A DNA stretch of 64,000 nucleotides from Streptomyces sp. NBC_00691 (GCF_036226665.1 NZ_CP109007.1:1364001-1428000); one strand, 5' to 3'; counted from the first letter of the stretch, positions 1 to 8,225 are shown. Made by a program: numbers and translations. Notes: a model not told the origin generated them from the letters alone.

Positions 1-360
1 GATGAAGCGGCCGAAGAAGACGGCCCACATGCCCCACTTCTGGAAGGAGCGCTCGGCCAGCCCGATGTTGGCCTCGCTGAAGTGCTTGGGGAACTTCTTC
101 CCCAGCCAGGCGAGCAGCGGCCGGCCGCCCTTGCGGCCGATCGCGTAACCGATCGAGTCGCCGATGATCGCGCCGGCGGTGGCGCAGGCGCCGAGGACGT
201 ACGGGTTGATGTCGCCGTGCTGCGAGGCCAGCAGCGCCGAACTCACGAGCACGATCTCGCCGGGCAGCGGGATGCCCAGGCTCTCCAGCCCGATCACCAC
301 GCCGACGAGGACGTAGACCGCGATCGCGGGGATCGTCTCCAGCCACTCCTGGACGTGCAA
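1..360 (-). CDS. DedA family membrane protein, 3' end cut by window
   Basis: The visible 120 residues are the N-terminal part of a DedA/SNARE-associated integral membrane protein; such proteins are linked to lipid transport and envelope homeostasis. Seen: a first membrane segment at about residues 10-40 containing ESLGIPLPGE, then GDSIGYAIGRKGG near residue 70, both characteristic of DedA proteins, and a second hydrophobic stretch running off the edge. The start is taken as TTG at 360 because a GAGGAAG Shine-Dalgarno sequence lies about 4 bases upstream. The carboxy-terminal half is missing from the window. A related but different TVP38-type protein lies at 5678. Confidence 0.8.
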   Translation of the reverse strand, partial: MHVQEWLETIPAIAVYVLVGVVIGLESLGIPLPGEIVLVSSALLASQHGDINPYVLGACATAGAIIGDSIGYAIGRKGGRPLLAWLGKKFPKHFSEANIGLAERSFQKWGMWAVFFGRFI

Positions 361-503
361 CGCGGCTTCCTCCCGTTTCGACTGCTGCCGCGCCCGGCCC
401 CTGGTCGGGGGCCCGTGGCGCCGGCGTGCACCGCGGCGGGCACGCCGGGGCAGCCTACCCGGTCGGGGCGGACGGCCCGCGCCGCCGACGACCGGGAACG
501 CGG

Positions 504-538
504 CCGCCCCCGCACCCAGGAAAGGGGTGCGGGGGCGG
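504..538 (-). terminator. GC-rich stem-loop downstream of thioesterase
   Basis: Two perfect 14-base arms, CCGCCCCCGCACCC and GGGTGCGGGGGCGG, flank a 7-base loop. The hairpin sits 17 bases past the stop of the minus-strand thioesterase gene, where an intrinsic terminator is expected. There is no U-tract, which is usual in streptomycetes. Confidence 0.75.
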
Positions 539-555
539 TTCGCGGCGCGCCTTGG

Positions 556-1008
556 TCAGGCGTTCGGGCGCAGGGTCCACACGACGGTCATCTCGCCGGT
601 GACGGCGCCGTCCTCGCGGGTGATCTCGATCCGCACCGGGAATTCCGGCCGCTCACCGGCGTCGAGTTCGGCGACGACCTCGGCGGCCGGGCGGCCCAGC
701 GTGGCGGTCGCCGTGACGACGCCCATCGCGAGCTTCTTGTAGCCGATCTCGGCCTTGACGGCGAGCGGTACGGCACGGCTCAGCTGGTCGCCGAAGGCGG
801 CGAGCACGATGGCACCGCTGGCGGACTCGGCGAGCGTGAACATCGCTCCGGCGTGCGGGCCGCCGACGTGGTTGTGGTAGGCGGGCTGGTCCGGCAGGCG
901 CACGACGGCGCGCTCGGCGGTGGTCTCCAGGAACTCCAGGTTCAGGGTTCCGGCCATGGGCACCGTGGCGGCGAGCATCTCGCCGACGGTCATCTGGTCT
1001 GCGCTCAT
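556..1008 (-). CDS. PaaI/DUF4442-like hotdog-fold thioesterase
   Basis: A 150-residue single-domain protein of the hotdog fold, likely hydrolysing acyl-CoA or aryl-CoA thioesters in the cytoplasm. The stretch HNHVGGPHAGAMFTLAES at about residues 45-62 matches the substrate-helix region of PaaI/YiiD-like thioesterases, and the C-terminal part has the alternating beta pattern of the fold. The ATG at 1008 is chosen because the longer in-frame ORF beginning at 1116 adds a basic, low-complexity N-terminus with no family resemblance. The gene is convergent with nothing and is followed by a stem-loop at 504-538. The exact substrate cannot be told. Confidence 0.8.
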   Translation of the reverse strand: MSADQMTVGEMLAATVPMAGTLNLEFLETTAERAVVRLPDQPAYHNHVGGPHAGAMFTLAESASGAIVLAAFGDQLSRAVPLAVKAEIGYKKLAMGVVTATATLGRPAAEVVAELDAGERPEFPVRIEITREDGAVTGEMTVVWTLRPNA

Positions 1009-1114
1009 GGCGGTGATGTTACCCACCAGTAGTAGGCTTGGCCATCCCTCCGCGCGCACGCTGTGCGGGGGCGGGCGTGGTCGAGCAGCCTCCGCACCTC
1101 TATGGTTACTGGCC

Positions 1115-2287
1115 ATGTGGCCAGGACAGCAGCCGCCCGGGGGCGAGCAGAACCCGCAGGACCAGAATCAGAACCCCTATCAGCAGTCGGGGTACCAGCA
1201 GCCGAACCCGTATCAGCAGCCGCCTGCCCAGCCCGGGTATCCGCAGCCGCCGACGCAGCCCGGCCATCCGCAGCAGCCGCCGACGCAGCCGGGCTACCCG
1301 CAGCAGCCGCCGACGCAGCCCGGATACCCGCAGCAGGGATACGGCCAGCAGCCGGGATACGGCCAGCCGAACCCGTACCAGCAGCCGACCGTCCCGCAGC
1401 AGTACGCGGTGCCGGGACCGGCGCAGCCCGGCGGGCCGGACGGCGGGAAGAAGAAGACGGCACTCGTGGCGATCGTCGCCGCGACCGCCGTGGTCGTCGC
1501 CGCCGGTGTCACCGGCTTCCTCGTGCTCGGCAAGGACGACGACAAGAAGACGACCGCCGACGACCAGAAGCCGACGCCGACGGCCAGCGCACCGGTGGAC
1601 CCGTCCGCCGACCCGTCGACGATCCCCTCCACGGATCCGAGCGAGAGCGCGTCCGGCGGGATCGCCAACCCGCGTGACGGCGCCGCCCAGCAGCCGACGA
1701 TCCCCGGCTGGAAGGTCGTCTACAACCCGAAGTACGGCACCCTCTTCGACGTACCGCCGGAGTGGGAGGTGCTGAAGCCCGGCATGATCACCTTCTTCGA
1801 GGACGAGAAGAAGAACGACGGCAGCCCGCTCGTCACCATGTCGTCGCCGACGCGCCTCAAGAGCGAGTGGTGCACCTACGACACCGACAAGAACGGCACC
1901 AAGGAGACCTGGGGCCTGAGCACCGCCGGCACCAAGGGCGGCCAGGGCGCCAAGAACACCTCGGACGCCGCGCGCAGCGAAGCCGGCACCTGGGTATGGG
2001 GCGGCTACGCCCAGCACATGCCGCAGAGCACCATCAAGATCACCAAGCCGGTGCCCTACACGACGAAGTCGGGTCTCACCGGCCACATGGCGACGGCGAC
2101 GGCGCCGGGCGTCAAGAAGCGCAACAAGTGCGAGACGGACGGCAAGTCGATCGCCTTCACCTTCAAGAACGCCAAGGGCGACTTCTCGACCTGGGTGCTC
2201 TACGGGGCGGACGGCGTCGCGGACGAACTGCCGGACGCCACGATCCGGCAGATCCTCTCGACGGTCCGGCTCGCTCCGGCGTCCTGA
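1115..2287 (+). CDS. Pro/Gln-rich single-pass membrane protein with extracellular domain
   Basis: A 390-residue protein of a layout common in Streptomyces. Residues 1-105 are Pro/Gln/Tyr-rich and contain about three copies of a ten-residue PTQPGYPQQP unit. A Lys-rich stop then precedes a single membrane helix (ALVAIVAATAVVVAAGVTGFL, residues about 113-133). A Thr/Pro/Ser-rich linker leads to a folded domain of about 190 residues, ending in RQILSTVRLAPAS. By topology the Pro-rich tail is cytosolic and the globular part outside. Two Cys (SEWCTYD and NKCETD) could form a disulfide. The domain resembles an uncharacterised actinobacterial family (I recall DUF8017, not checked). The ATG at 1115 starts directly at the repeat region. 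Confidence 0.8.
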   Translation: MWPGQQPPGGEQNPQDQNQNPYQQSGYQQPNPYQQPPAQPGYPQPPTQPGHPQQPPTQPGYPQQPPTQPGYPQQGYGQQPGYGQPNPYQQPTVPQQYAVPGPAQPGGPDGGKKKTALVAIVAATAVVVAAGVTGFLVLGKDDDKKTTADDQKPTPTASAPVDPSADPSTIPSTDPSESASGGIANPRDGAAQQPTIPGWKVVYNPKYGTLFDVPPEWEVLKPGMITFFEDEKKNDGSPLVTMSSPTRLKSEWCTYDTDKNGTKETWGLSTAGTKGGQGAKNTSDAARSEAGTWVWGGYAQHMPQSTIKITKPVPYTTKSGLTGHMATATAPGVKKRNKCETDGKSIAFTFKNAKGDFSTWVLYGADGVADELPDATIRQILSTVRLAPAS

Positions 2288-2308
2288 CCGGACGGTTCTC
2301 CGAGCTCC

Positions 2309-2343
2309 GGCCCCGGCACGTGGTCCTTCCACGCGCCGGGGCC
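2309..2343 (+). terminator. Stem-loop after the Pro/Gln-rich membrane protein
   Basis: GGCCCCGGC pairs with GCCGGGGCC, and the stem continues inward with CGTGG/CCACG after one mismatch, leaving a 5-base loop. It starts 21 bases after the stop codon at 2287 and before the MFS gene. Confidence 0.75.
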
Positions 2344-2461
2344 TGCCCGTCCCCGGCCCGACCCGGGCCCGGAGTCGCCGCCGGACCTCCGTCCGGCGCC
2401 CAGGGCGGCCCGTCCGGATATCGGGTTGGCATACGGACGGTCCGCCAGGGATAGTCCCGGG

Positions 2462-3910
2462 GTGAACAGTCCCGCCGCCGCCCCCCACCGCTCCCGCCGA
2501 CCCGAGTGGGCCGGGCGCAACTACGTCCTCCTGACCGCCGCCACCATCGTGACCAACCTCGGTACGCACGGCGCGCTGATCGCCACGACCTGGGCGGTGT
2601 TCGAGACCGGAGGCGACGCCGGTGACGTGGGGCTCGTGGCGATGGCACGGTTCCTGCCGCTGGTCCTCTTCCTGCTGATCGGCGGCGCGGTCGCCGACCG
2701 GGTGCCCCGGCACCGGGTGATGGTCGCGGCGAACGTCCTCAACTGCGTCTCGCAGGCCGTCTTCGCCGCGCTCGTGCTCTCGGGTTCCGCCCAGATCTGG
2801 CAGATGATGGTGCTCACCGCGCTCTGCGGCACCGGTCAGGCCTTCTTCAACCCGGCCGCCGAGGGCATGCTGATGTCCAGCGTCACCGGTGAGCAGGCGA
2901 GCCGGGCCTTCGCCGTCTACCGGATGGCCATGCACGGCGCGTCCATCGGCGGCGCGGCGCTCGGCGGGGCGCTCGTCGCGTTCGTCGGCCCCGGCTGGGT
3001 CCTCCTGATCGACGCGATCGCCTTCGCGGTCGCGGGCGGGCTCCGCGCGTTCCTGGACGTGAGCGGTATCCCCGAGCGCGCGCCCGGCGGCGGTCTCTTC
3101 TCCGATCTGAGGGAGGGCTGGCACGAGTTCATCGGGCGGCCTTGGCTCTGGTCGATCGTCGCCCAGTTCTCCGTCGTGGTCGGTCTGATCGGGGCGGTCG
3201 AGTCGGTGTACGGGCCGCTGGTCGCCAAGGCCGAGCTGGGCGGCGCGCGTCCCTGGGGCATCGCGCTCGCCGCGTACGGGGTGGGAACGCTCGCAGGCGC
3301 CTTCCTGATGGCCCGCTGGAAGCCGCGCCGGCTGCTGTTCGTGGGCACGCTCTGCGTCTTCCCGATCGCGCTGCCGTCGGCGGCGCTCGCCGTACCGCTC
3401 GACGCGGTGGGCCTCACGACGGCGATGTTCGTCAGCGGTGTGGCCATCGAGGTCTTCGGCGTCTCGTGGATGACGACGATGCACCAGGAGATCCCCGAGG
3501 AGAAGCTCTCCCGGGTGTCGGCCTACGACTGGTTCGGCTCGACGGCCCTGTTGCCGCTGACGACGGCGCTGGCGGGCCCGGCGGAGACCTCGTTCGGCCG
3601 GAGCACGGCGCTGTGGGGCGCGGCGGGGCTGATGGTGCTGGTCACCGCGCTCGTACTGCTGGTGCCGGACGTACGGAATCTGACCCGGCGTCCGCACACG
3701 AAGGAGCCGGTCCTCGCGACGACGCCGACCGCGGGATCCGACTCCGTGCCGGTTCCGACGGCCGCGCCTCTCGCCGCCGCCCTCGCCGTGTCCGACACTT
3801 CGGCCGACGTCCCGGCAGGTACTGCGGCAGGTGTCTCTGCCGACGTCTCAGCAGATGTCTCAGCAGATGTCTCAGCCGATGCCGAAGGCGCCCTCCGGCG
3901 GAACGGGTGA
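2462..3910 (+). CDS. MFS transporter (12-TM drug/solute exporter type)
   Basis: A 482-residue major facilitator superfamily protein, probably an exporter. The N-terminal half has the loop 2-3 signature GGAVADRVPRHRVMV, and hydrophobic segments cover residues about 20-405. It resembles the MFS_3/enterobactin-exporter-like group. The GTG at 2462 is preferred to the TTG at 2426 because the extra 12 residues are unconserved-looking; no strong ribosome site was seen for either. The C-terminal tail is unusual: four tandem VSAD-type repeats encoded by a 12-bp minisatellite. The last 39 bases overlap the convergent methyltransferase-like gene. Confidence 0.85.
   Translation: MNSPAAAPHRSRRPEWAGRNYVLLTAATIVTNLGTHGALIATTWAVFETGGDAGDVGLVAMARFLPLVLFLLIGGAVADRVPRHRVMVAANVLNCVSQAVFAALVLSGSAQIWQMMVLTALCGTGQAFFNPAAEGMLMSSVTGEQASRAFAVYRMAMHGASIGGAALGGALVAFVGPGWVLLIDAIAFAVAGGLRAFLDVSGIPERAPGGGLFSDLREGWHEFIGRPWLWSIVAQFSVVVGLIGAVESVYGPLVAKAELGGARPWGIALAAYGVGTLAGAFLMARWKPRRLLFVGTLCVFPIALPSAALAVPLDAVGLTTAMFVSGVAIEVFGVSWMTTMHQEIPEEKLSRVSAYDWFGSTALLPLTTALAGPAETSFGRSTALWGAAGLMVLVTALVLLVPDVRNLTRRPHTKEPVLATTPTAGSDSVPVPTAAPLAAALAVSDTSADVPAGTAAGVSADVSADVSADVSADAEGALRRNG
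3830..3877 (+). repeat. 12-bp tandem repeat at the end of the MFS gene
   Basis: Four successive 12-base units with consensus GATGTCTCAGCA encode V-S-A-D repeats in the MFS tail. The last unit contains the stop codon (3872-3874, read on the minus strand) of the convergent gene, so copy-number change would alter both proteins' 3' ends. Confidence 0.85.
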
Positions 3911-4717
3911 CGGGACGGCACCGGCGTCGAGGACCGGTGCCGCGGCGCCGGTGAACCGGACGAGGGTGTCCCCGTGCTCCACGCGCGCGGGGAAGGCGTC
4001 CGCGGCGGCCCGGCGGGCGAGGTGCGCGATGTCGATCTCACGGCCGGAGGCCACCAGGACCGCGTTCCCGAAGCGGCGGCCGCGCAGCACGGCCGGTTCG
4101 GCGACCAGCGCCAGCTCGGGGAAGACGGCCGCGAAGGTGGCGAGCTGGGAGCGGAGGAAGGTGAACGGCGCCCCGTCGGCCAGATTGGCCGCGTAGACGC
4201 CGTCGGGTCGCAGGACGCGCCGGACCTCGCGCGCGTACTCCACGGACGTGAGGTGGGCGGGCACGCGGGAGCCGCCGAAGACATCGCCGACGACGAGGTC
4301 GGCCGAAGCGGCGGGGGCCTCCTCGAGCCAGCGCCGGGCGTCCGCACCGTGCACGGTGATCCCGGACCCCTCGGGCAGCGGCAGGTGTTCGGCGACGAGC
4401 GCGAGCAGCCCCAGGTCGGCCTCGACCACGTCCTGGCGCGAGCCGGGCCGGCAGACGGCCACGTACCGCGGCAGGGAGAGCGCCCCGCCACCGAGGTGCA
4501 GGACGTCCAGCGGCTCGCCGTCGGCGGCGGCGCCGTCCACGACATGGGCGAGCCGGCGCGCGTACTCGAACTCCAGGTACGCCGGGTCGTCGAGGTCGAC
4601 GTACGACTGCGGTGCGCCGTCGACCGTGAGGAGCCAGGCCCGCTCCCGGTCCACATCGGGCATGAGGCGCGCGGTGCCCTGGTCGACCTCACGGATGACG
4701 GGAATCTGCTCGTTCAC
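3872..4717 (-). CDS. Spermidine synthase-like SAM-dependent protein
   Basis: A 281-residue Rossmann-fold protein of the spermidine synthase superfamily. Seen: the SAM-binding glycine motif LHLGGGALSLPRY (about residues 66-78), the acidic residue after the next strand (VVEADLG), and DLVVGDVFGGSRVPAHL, which matches the catalytic-loop region. The family usually transfers aminopropyl groups, but many actinobacterial members have no proven substrate, and no speE-speD context exists here. The GTG at 4717 is the only start giving a family-like N-terminus; its ribosome site is weak. The gene lies 34 bases downstream of the AlkD-like gene on the same strand and may be co-transcribed. Its 3' end overlaps the MFS gene. 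Confidence 0.75.
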   Translation of the reverse strand: MNEQIPVIREVDQGTARLMPDVDRERAWLLTVDGAPQSYVDLDDPAYLEFEYARRLAHVVDGAAADGEPLDVLHLGGGALSLPRYVAVCRPGSRQDVVEADLGLLALVAEHLPLPEGSGITVHGADARRWLEEAPAASADLVVGDVFGGSRVPAHLTSVEYAREVRRVLRPDGVYAANLADGAPFTFLRSQLATFAAVFPELALVAEPAVLRGRRFGNAVLVASGREIDIAHLARRAAADAFPARVEHGDTLVRFTGAAAPVLDAGAVPSPVPPEGAFGIG

Positions 4718-4751
4718 GCTCTCATTGTGCAGGGGGTCGCCGCGGGGACCG

Positions 4752-5549
4752 TCAGAGGTGCTTGAGGGCCTCGCGGACAGAGAGCGGCGAGAGCCGGGCC
4801 GTGTGCGCGGCGACGAACGAGCGGACCTCGGCCGGGGCCGTCTTGCCGTACTCGCGCAGGCTCCAGCCGATGGCCTTGCGGAGGAAGAAGTCGGTGTCGG
4901 CGGCGCGGCGCAGACAGTGGGCGAAGAGCCGGTCCGCGTCGGTGGCGTCCTTGAACCGCAGCTGGTGGAGGATCGCCGTCCGGGCCACCCACGGGTCCTC
5001 GTCCTCGATCCACTCGTCCATGCGGTCGCCCAGGGCGGGATCGGCCGCGACCAGACCGCCCACGACATGCGCGGCGAGGTGGTCGACCGTGTCCCACCAG
5101 GAGACGGTGGTGACGAGCCGGCGGGCCACGGGCAGGAACCCGGACGAGCAGCGCTTCACATGGCGGCGCAGATAGTCGACGGCGAAGTAGTGGTACTCCC
5201 GCTCGGGCAGCTCGAAGCAGCGCAGGGCGACGGCGGCGCAGTCCTGCTCGTCCGGGCGGGGGGTGCCGTCGAGGACGGTGCGGGACAGGGCCCGGCGCTC
5301 GGGGGTGCGCAGCCCGAGGAAGGGGGCGACCCCCTTCATGTACGCGACCATCTCCTGCGCCCGGAAGGGGTTCCCCGCGGCCGGGTAGACGGCGGTGAGC
5401 CGCTCCAGGAGGGTGTCGGCGAGGGCGCTGTCCGGGATACCGGCGAGGGCGCTGTCGGGGGTGCCGACGAGCGCCCGGTCCGGAGGTCCGGCGGAGGCAG
5501 GGTCCGGAGTGCCGGTGGGGCCGCCGGCCGGTGACGCGGTCTCGGTCAT
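4752..5549 (-). CDS. AlkD-like DNA alkylation repair protein
   Basis: A 265-residue HEAT-like alpha-helical protein of the AlkC/AlkD DNA glycosylase family, which removes alkylated bases. Signs are VSWWDTVDHLAAHVVG, EDEDPWVARTAILHQL and FFLRKAIGWSLREYGK in the order typical of the family. Residues 14-45 are four tandem eight-residue repeats (consensus TPDSALAG) that are absent from ordinary AlkD proteins and probably form a disordered N-terminal tail. The ATG at 5549 follows a GGGAGGG ribosome site. It is divergent from the TVP38 gene, with a perfect 14-bp palindrome between them. Confidence 0.85.
   Translation of the reverse strand: MTETASPAGGPTGTPDPASAGPPDRALVGTPDSALAGIPDSALADTLLERLTAVYPAAGNPFRAQEMVAYMKGVAPFLGLRTPERRALSRTVLDGTPRPDEQDCAAVALRCFELPEREYHYFAVDYLRRHVKRCSSGFLPVARRLVTTVSWWDTVDHLAAHVVGGLVAADPALGDRMDEWIEDEDPWVARTAILHQLRFKDATDADRLFAHCLRRAADTDFFLRKAIGWSLREYGKTAPAEVRSFVAAHTARLSPLSVREALKHL
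5415..5510 (-). repeat. 24-bp tandem repeat inside the AlkD-like gene
   Basis: Four in-frame 24-base units encode PDPASAG/PDRALVG/PDSALAG/PDSALAD-type octapeptides at residues 14-45. The last two units are nearly identical at the DNA level. Confidence 0.8.
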
Positions 5550-5651
5550 GGGGCCCTCCCTGTCATGGACTCTCCGCCCGGGATGTCGAGGCGCCCGCCG
5601 AGGCCACGGCCTGTCCGCCCGGCGGGACATGACGCACATTACGGCGATCAT

Positions 5652-5665
5652 ACGGACGCGTCCGT
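5652..5665. promoter_or_regulatory. Perfect 14-bp palindrome, probable operator
   Basis: ACGGACGCGTCCGT is perfectly self-complementary. It sits between the divergent AlkD-like and TVP38 genes, 12 bases before the TVP38 start codon. The length and symmetry fit a TetR-type operator; no TetR gene is adjacent. Confidence 0.55.
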
Positions 5666-5677
5666 TACTCTCCCCGA

Positions 5678-6439
5678 ATGCTCGCTCCCGTGCCCCGGCC
5701 GCCGGGCTCCCTCGCCCTCCGCTGCTCCCGGGCCCTGCTCGCGCCCCGCGCACGGCTCTCGGTGCTCGCGCTCCTGCTGCTCACCGCCGCGGCCCTCGTC
5801 GTGCTGTACGAGCCGCAGCGGCTGCTCTCCTCGGGCTGGCCGCGGCAGACGGACGGCGCGGGCGCGGTGATGCTCTTCGGTCTGGCGTACGGCGTGTGCA
5901 CGGCGGCGTTCGTCCCGCGTCCGGTGCTGAATCTGGCGGCGGGCGCGCTCTTCGGCTCGGCCTTCGGCCTGACGGCGGCGATCGCGGGGACGGTGCTCGG
6001 CGCCGGGATCTCCTTCACCCTCGGCCGCTTCCTGGGGCAGGACGCGCTGCGTCCGATGCTGCGGGGGCGCTGGCTGACGGCGGCGGACGGGCAGCTCAGC
6101 CGGCACGGGTTCCGTTCGATGCTGGCGATCCGGCTGTTCCCGGGGGTGCCGTTCGCGGCGGCCAACTACTGCGCCGCCGTCTCCCGGATGGGGTACGTGC
6201 CGTTCCTGGTGGCGACGGCGATCGGCTCGGTGCCCAACACGGCGGCGTACGTCGTCGCGGGCGCGCAGGCGGACGAACCCGGTTCCCCGGCGTTCCTCTT
6301 CTCGGCCGGCTTCATCGCCCTGTCCGCCCTCGCGGCCGCCGTGGTCGCCTGGCGCAAGCGGCACCACCTGCGGGCTCCGGCCCCGGCCGTGGCACCGGAG
6401 CCGGGGCAGACGCGGGAGACGGTGGGCAGCCCCCGCTGA
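5678..6439 (+). CDS. TVP38/TMEM64 family membrane protein
   Basis: A 253-residue integral membrane protein of the TVP38/DedA (SNARE-associated) superfamily, thought to act in membrane lipid handling. It has about five hydrophobic segments, and the family core is visible: GLAYGVCTAAFVPRPVLNLAAGALFG, then GAGISFTLGRFLG and LAIRLFPGVPFAAANY, the last with the conserved R-hydrophobic-P pattern. The ATG at 5678 lies just after the palindromic operator. The gene ends 10 bases from the convergent thiolase gene. The C-terminus is Pro/Arg-rich and cytosolic by prediction. Confidence 0.85.
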   Translation: MLAPVPRPPGSLALRCSRALLAPRARLSVLALLLLTAAALVVLYEPQRLLSSGWPRQTDGAGAVMLFGLAYGVCTAAFVPRPVLNLAAGALFGSAFGLTAAIAGTVLGAGISFTLGRFLGQDALRPMLRGRWLTAADGQLSRHGFRSMLAIRLFPGVPFAAANYCAAVSRMGYVPFLVATAIGSVPNTAAYVVAGAQADEPGSPAFLFSAGFIALSALAAAVVAWRKRHHLRAPAPAVAPEPGQTRETVGSPR

Positions 6440-6449
6440 CCGGCCGGGG

Positions 6450-7619
6450 TCAGAGGGCCTCGACGATCATCGCGTTGGCCAGGCCGCCCGCCTCGCACAT
6501 CGCCTGGAGCCCGTAGCGGGCGCCCCGGGCCCGCAGCGCGTGGACGAGCGTGGCGGTGAGGCGGGTGCCGCTGGCGCCGAGGGGGTGGCCGAGGGCGATC
6601 GCACCGCCGTGGACGTTGACCTTGGAGGGGTCGGCGCCGGTCTCCTGCTGCCAGGCGAGGACGACACTGGCGAAGGCCTCGTTGATCTCGAAAAGGTCGA
6701 TGTCGGCGAGGGAGAGTCCGGAGCGGCGCAGCACCTTCTCCGTGGCGGGGATGACGCCGGTGAGCATGAGCAGCGGGTCGGAGCCGGTGACGGCGAAGCT
6801 GTGCAGCCGGGCGAGGGGGCGCAGTCCGAGGCGCTCGGCGGTGTCGGCGGCCATGACGAGCACGGCCGAGGCACCGTCGTTGACCGGGCTGCTGTTGCCC
6901 GCGGTGACGGACCAGTCGATCTGCGGGAAGCGCTCGGCGAAGCCGGGATCCTCGAAGGAGGGCCGGAGCCCGGCGAGGATCCCGGGGGTGGTCGCCGGGC
7001 GCACCGACTCGTCGCGGCGGACGTCCTCGTACGGGGCGACCTCGGCGTCGAAGAGTCCGGCCTCCCAGGCGCGCGCGGCCTTGGTGTGCGACGAGGTGGC
7101 GAACGCGTCCATCGCCTCGCGGCCGATCGACCACTTCGCGGCGATGAGTTCGGCGCTGATGCCCTGCGGAACGAGTCCCTCGGGATAGCGCTCGGCGACG
7201 CCGGGGCCGAAGGGGTCGGCGCCGGGCGGCACGTTGGACCACATGGGGACCCGGCTCATGGACTCGACACCGCAGGCGACGGCGATGTCGTACGCCCCGG
7301 AGAGCACGCCCTGCGCGGCGAAGTGCACGGCCTGCTGGGAGGAGCCGCACTGCCGGTCGACGGTGGTGGCGGGCACGGACTCGGGGAATCCGGCACCCAG
7401 CCAGGCGTAGCGGGTGGTGTTCATGGCCTGCTCGCCGACCTGGTCGACGGTGCCGCCGATCACGTCGTCGACGAGGGCGGGGTCGATGCCGCTGCGCTCG
7501 ATCAGTGCACGGAGGGTGTGCGAGAGCAGGGCGACCGGGTGGACGTGGGAGAGGGCTCCGCCCGTCCTGCCCTTCCCTATCGGCGTCCGGACGGCTTCGA
7601 CGATGACGGCGTCGCGCAT
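6450..7619 (-). CDS. Acetyl-CoA acetyltransferase-type thiolase
   Basis: A 389-residue thiolase that condenses or cleaves acyl-CoA units in fatty-acid breakdown or acetoacetyl-CoA formation. All catalytic parts are present: nucleophilic Cys91 in DRQCGSSQQA, NEAFA, His345 in GGAIALGHPLGASG, and Cys375 in the terminal CEAGGLANAMIVEAL. The length is normal for the family. The ATG at 7619 faces the divergent HxlR regulator across a region with three inverted repeats, so control by that regulator is likely. No acyl-CoA dehydrogenase or hydratase gene is adjacent. Confidence 0.92.
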   Translation of the reverse strand: MRDAVIVEAVRTPIGKGRTGGALSHVHPVALLSHTLRALIERSGIDPALVDDVIGGTVDQVGEQAMNTTRYAWLGAGFPESVPATTVDRQCGSSQQAVHFAAQGVLSGAYDIAVACGVESMSRVPMWSNVPPGADPFGPGVAERYPEGLVPQGISAELIAAKWSIGREAMDAFATSSHTKAARAWEAGLFDAEVAPYEDVRRDESVRPATTPGILAGLRPSFEDPGFAERFPQIDWSVTAGNSSPVNDGASAVLVMAADTAERLGLRPLARLHSFAVTGSDPLLMLTGVIPATEKVLRRSGLSLADIDLFEINEAFASVVLAWQQETGADPSKVNVHGGAIALGHPLGASGTRLTATLVHALRARGARYGLQAMCEAGGLANAMIVEAL

Positions 7620-7632
7620 GACAGGCTCCTGA

Positions 7633-7720
7633 GTTGGAAAGATGGACCAACACTCATCGGTAACATAGCCCAGTGAGTTGGGTTTTCAAACCCATCAGGA
7701 GCTGTTCATTGGATTTCCAA
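7633..7720. promoter_or_regulatory. Divergent control region with three inverted repeats (thiolase/HxlR)
   Basis: Three small dyads lie between the divergent thiolase and HxlR genes: GTTGG/CCAAC at 7633-7651, TGGGTTT-TC-AAACCCA at 7679-7694, and TTGGA-TT-TCCAA at 7709-7720. The stretch is clearly more AT-rich than its surroundings. Placement suggests HxlR binding sites controlling both genes. Confidence 0.6.
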
Positions 7721-7754
7721 ACTCACCGCGCCCGCGCTGCCCTACCCTTGACCC

Positions 7755-8225
7755 ATGAAGGCCGCCCCCCGCCCCTGTTCGATCGCCGACACCCTGGCGC
7801 TCGTGGGCGAGAAGTACTCCCTGCTCGTGCTCCGCGAGGTCTCCCTCGGCGTGCGACGCTTCGACCGGATCGCCCGCAACACCGGTGCGCCCCGGGACAT
7901 CCTCACCACACGGCTCAAGAGGCTCGTCGAGGCCGGAATCCTGGAGAAGGCGCAGTACAGCGAACGCCCCCCGCGCTTCGAATACCGGGCCACGGCGGCC
8001 GGAGAGGAACTCCAGCCGGTCCTGGTGACCCTGATGGCCTGGGGCGACCGCCACCTCAACGCCGACGACCGCCCGGTCGTCCTCGAACACCGGTGCGGCG
8101 AGGTGCTCAGCCCCCGGATCGTCTGCGCGCACTGCGGGGACGAGGCCGATCGCGACAGCCTCACCGCCCACGTCCGGGCACCCGGCTGGACCACGGCGGG
8201 TCCGACGGCCCCTCAGGAGGCCTGA
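7755..8225 (+). CDS. HxlR-family winged-helix transcriptional regulator
   Basis: A 156-residue regulator with the full HxlR fold: CSIADTLALVGEKYSLLVLREV at the start, RFDRIARNTGAPRDILTTRL as helix-turn-helix, and RPPRFEYRATAAGEEL as the wing. The Cys in position 9 is the one that HxlR-type redox or electrophile sensors often use. After the core there is an extra C-terminal piece with HRCGE...CAHCGDEAD, a possible metal-binding or redox-sensitive Cys cluster also seen in longer family members. It is divergent from the thiolase gene, which is its most likely target. Confidence 0.88.
   Translation: MKAAPRPCSIADTLALVGEKYSLLVLREVSLGVRRFDRIARNTGAPRDILTTRLKRLVEAGILEKAQYSERPPRFEYRATAAGEELQPVLVTLMAWGDRHLNADDRPVVLEHRCGEVLSPRIVCAHCGDEADRDSLTAHVRAPGWTTAGPTAPQEA

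Noticed and set aside
1106..3697. An 863-codon minus-strand open frame
   Set aside because: It is the reverse reading of the Pro/Gln-rich and MFS genes, very rich in Arg/Gly/Pro, with no domain; typical of shadow frames in high-GC DNA.
3872..5068. Fusion of AlkD-like and spermidine synthase-like reading frames
   Set aside because: The long open frame from 5068 is antisense-like up to 4717; both genes have their own starts.
6436..6453. CTGACC/GGTCAG dyad between the TVP38 and thiolase genes
   Set aside because: Only a 6-base stem that overlaps both gene ends; too weak to call a terminator.
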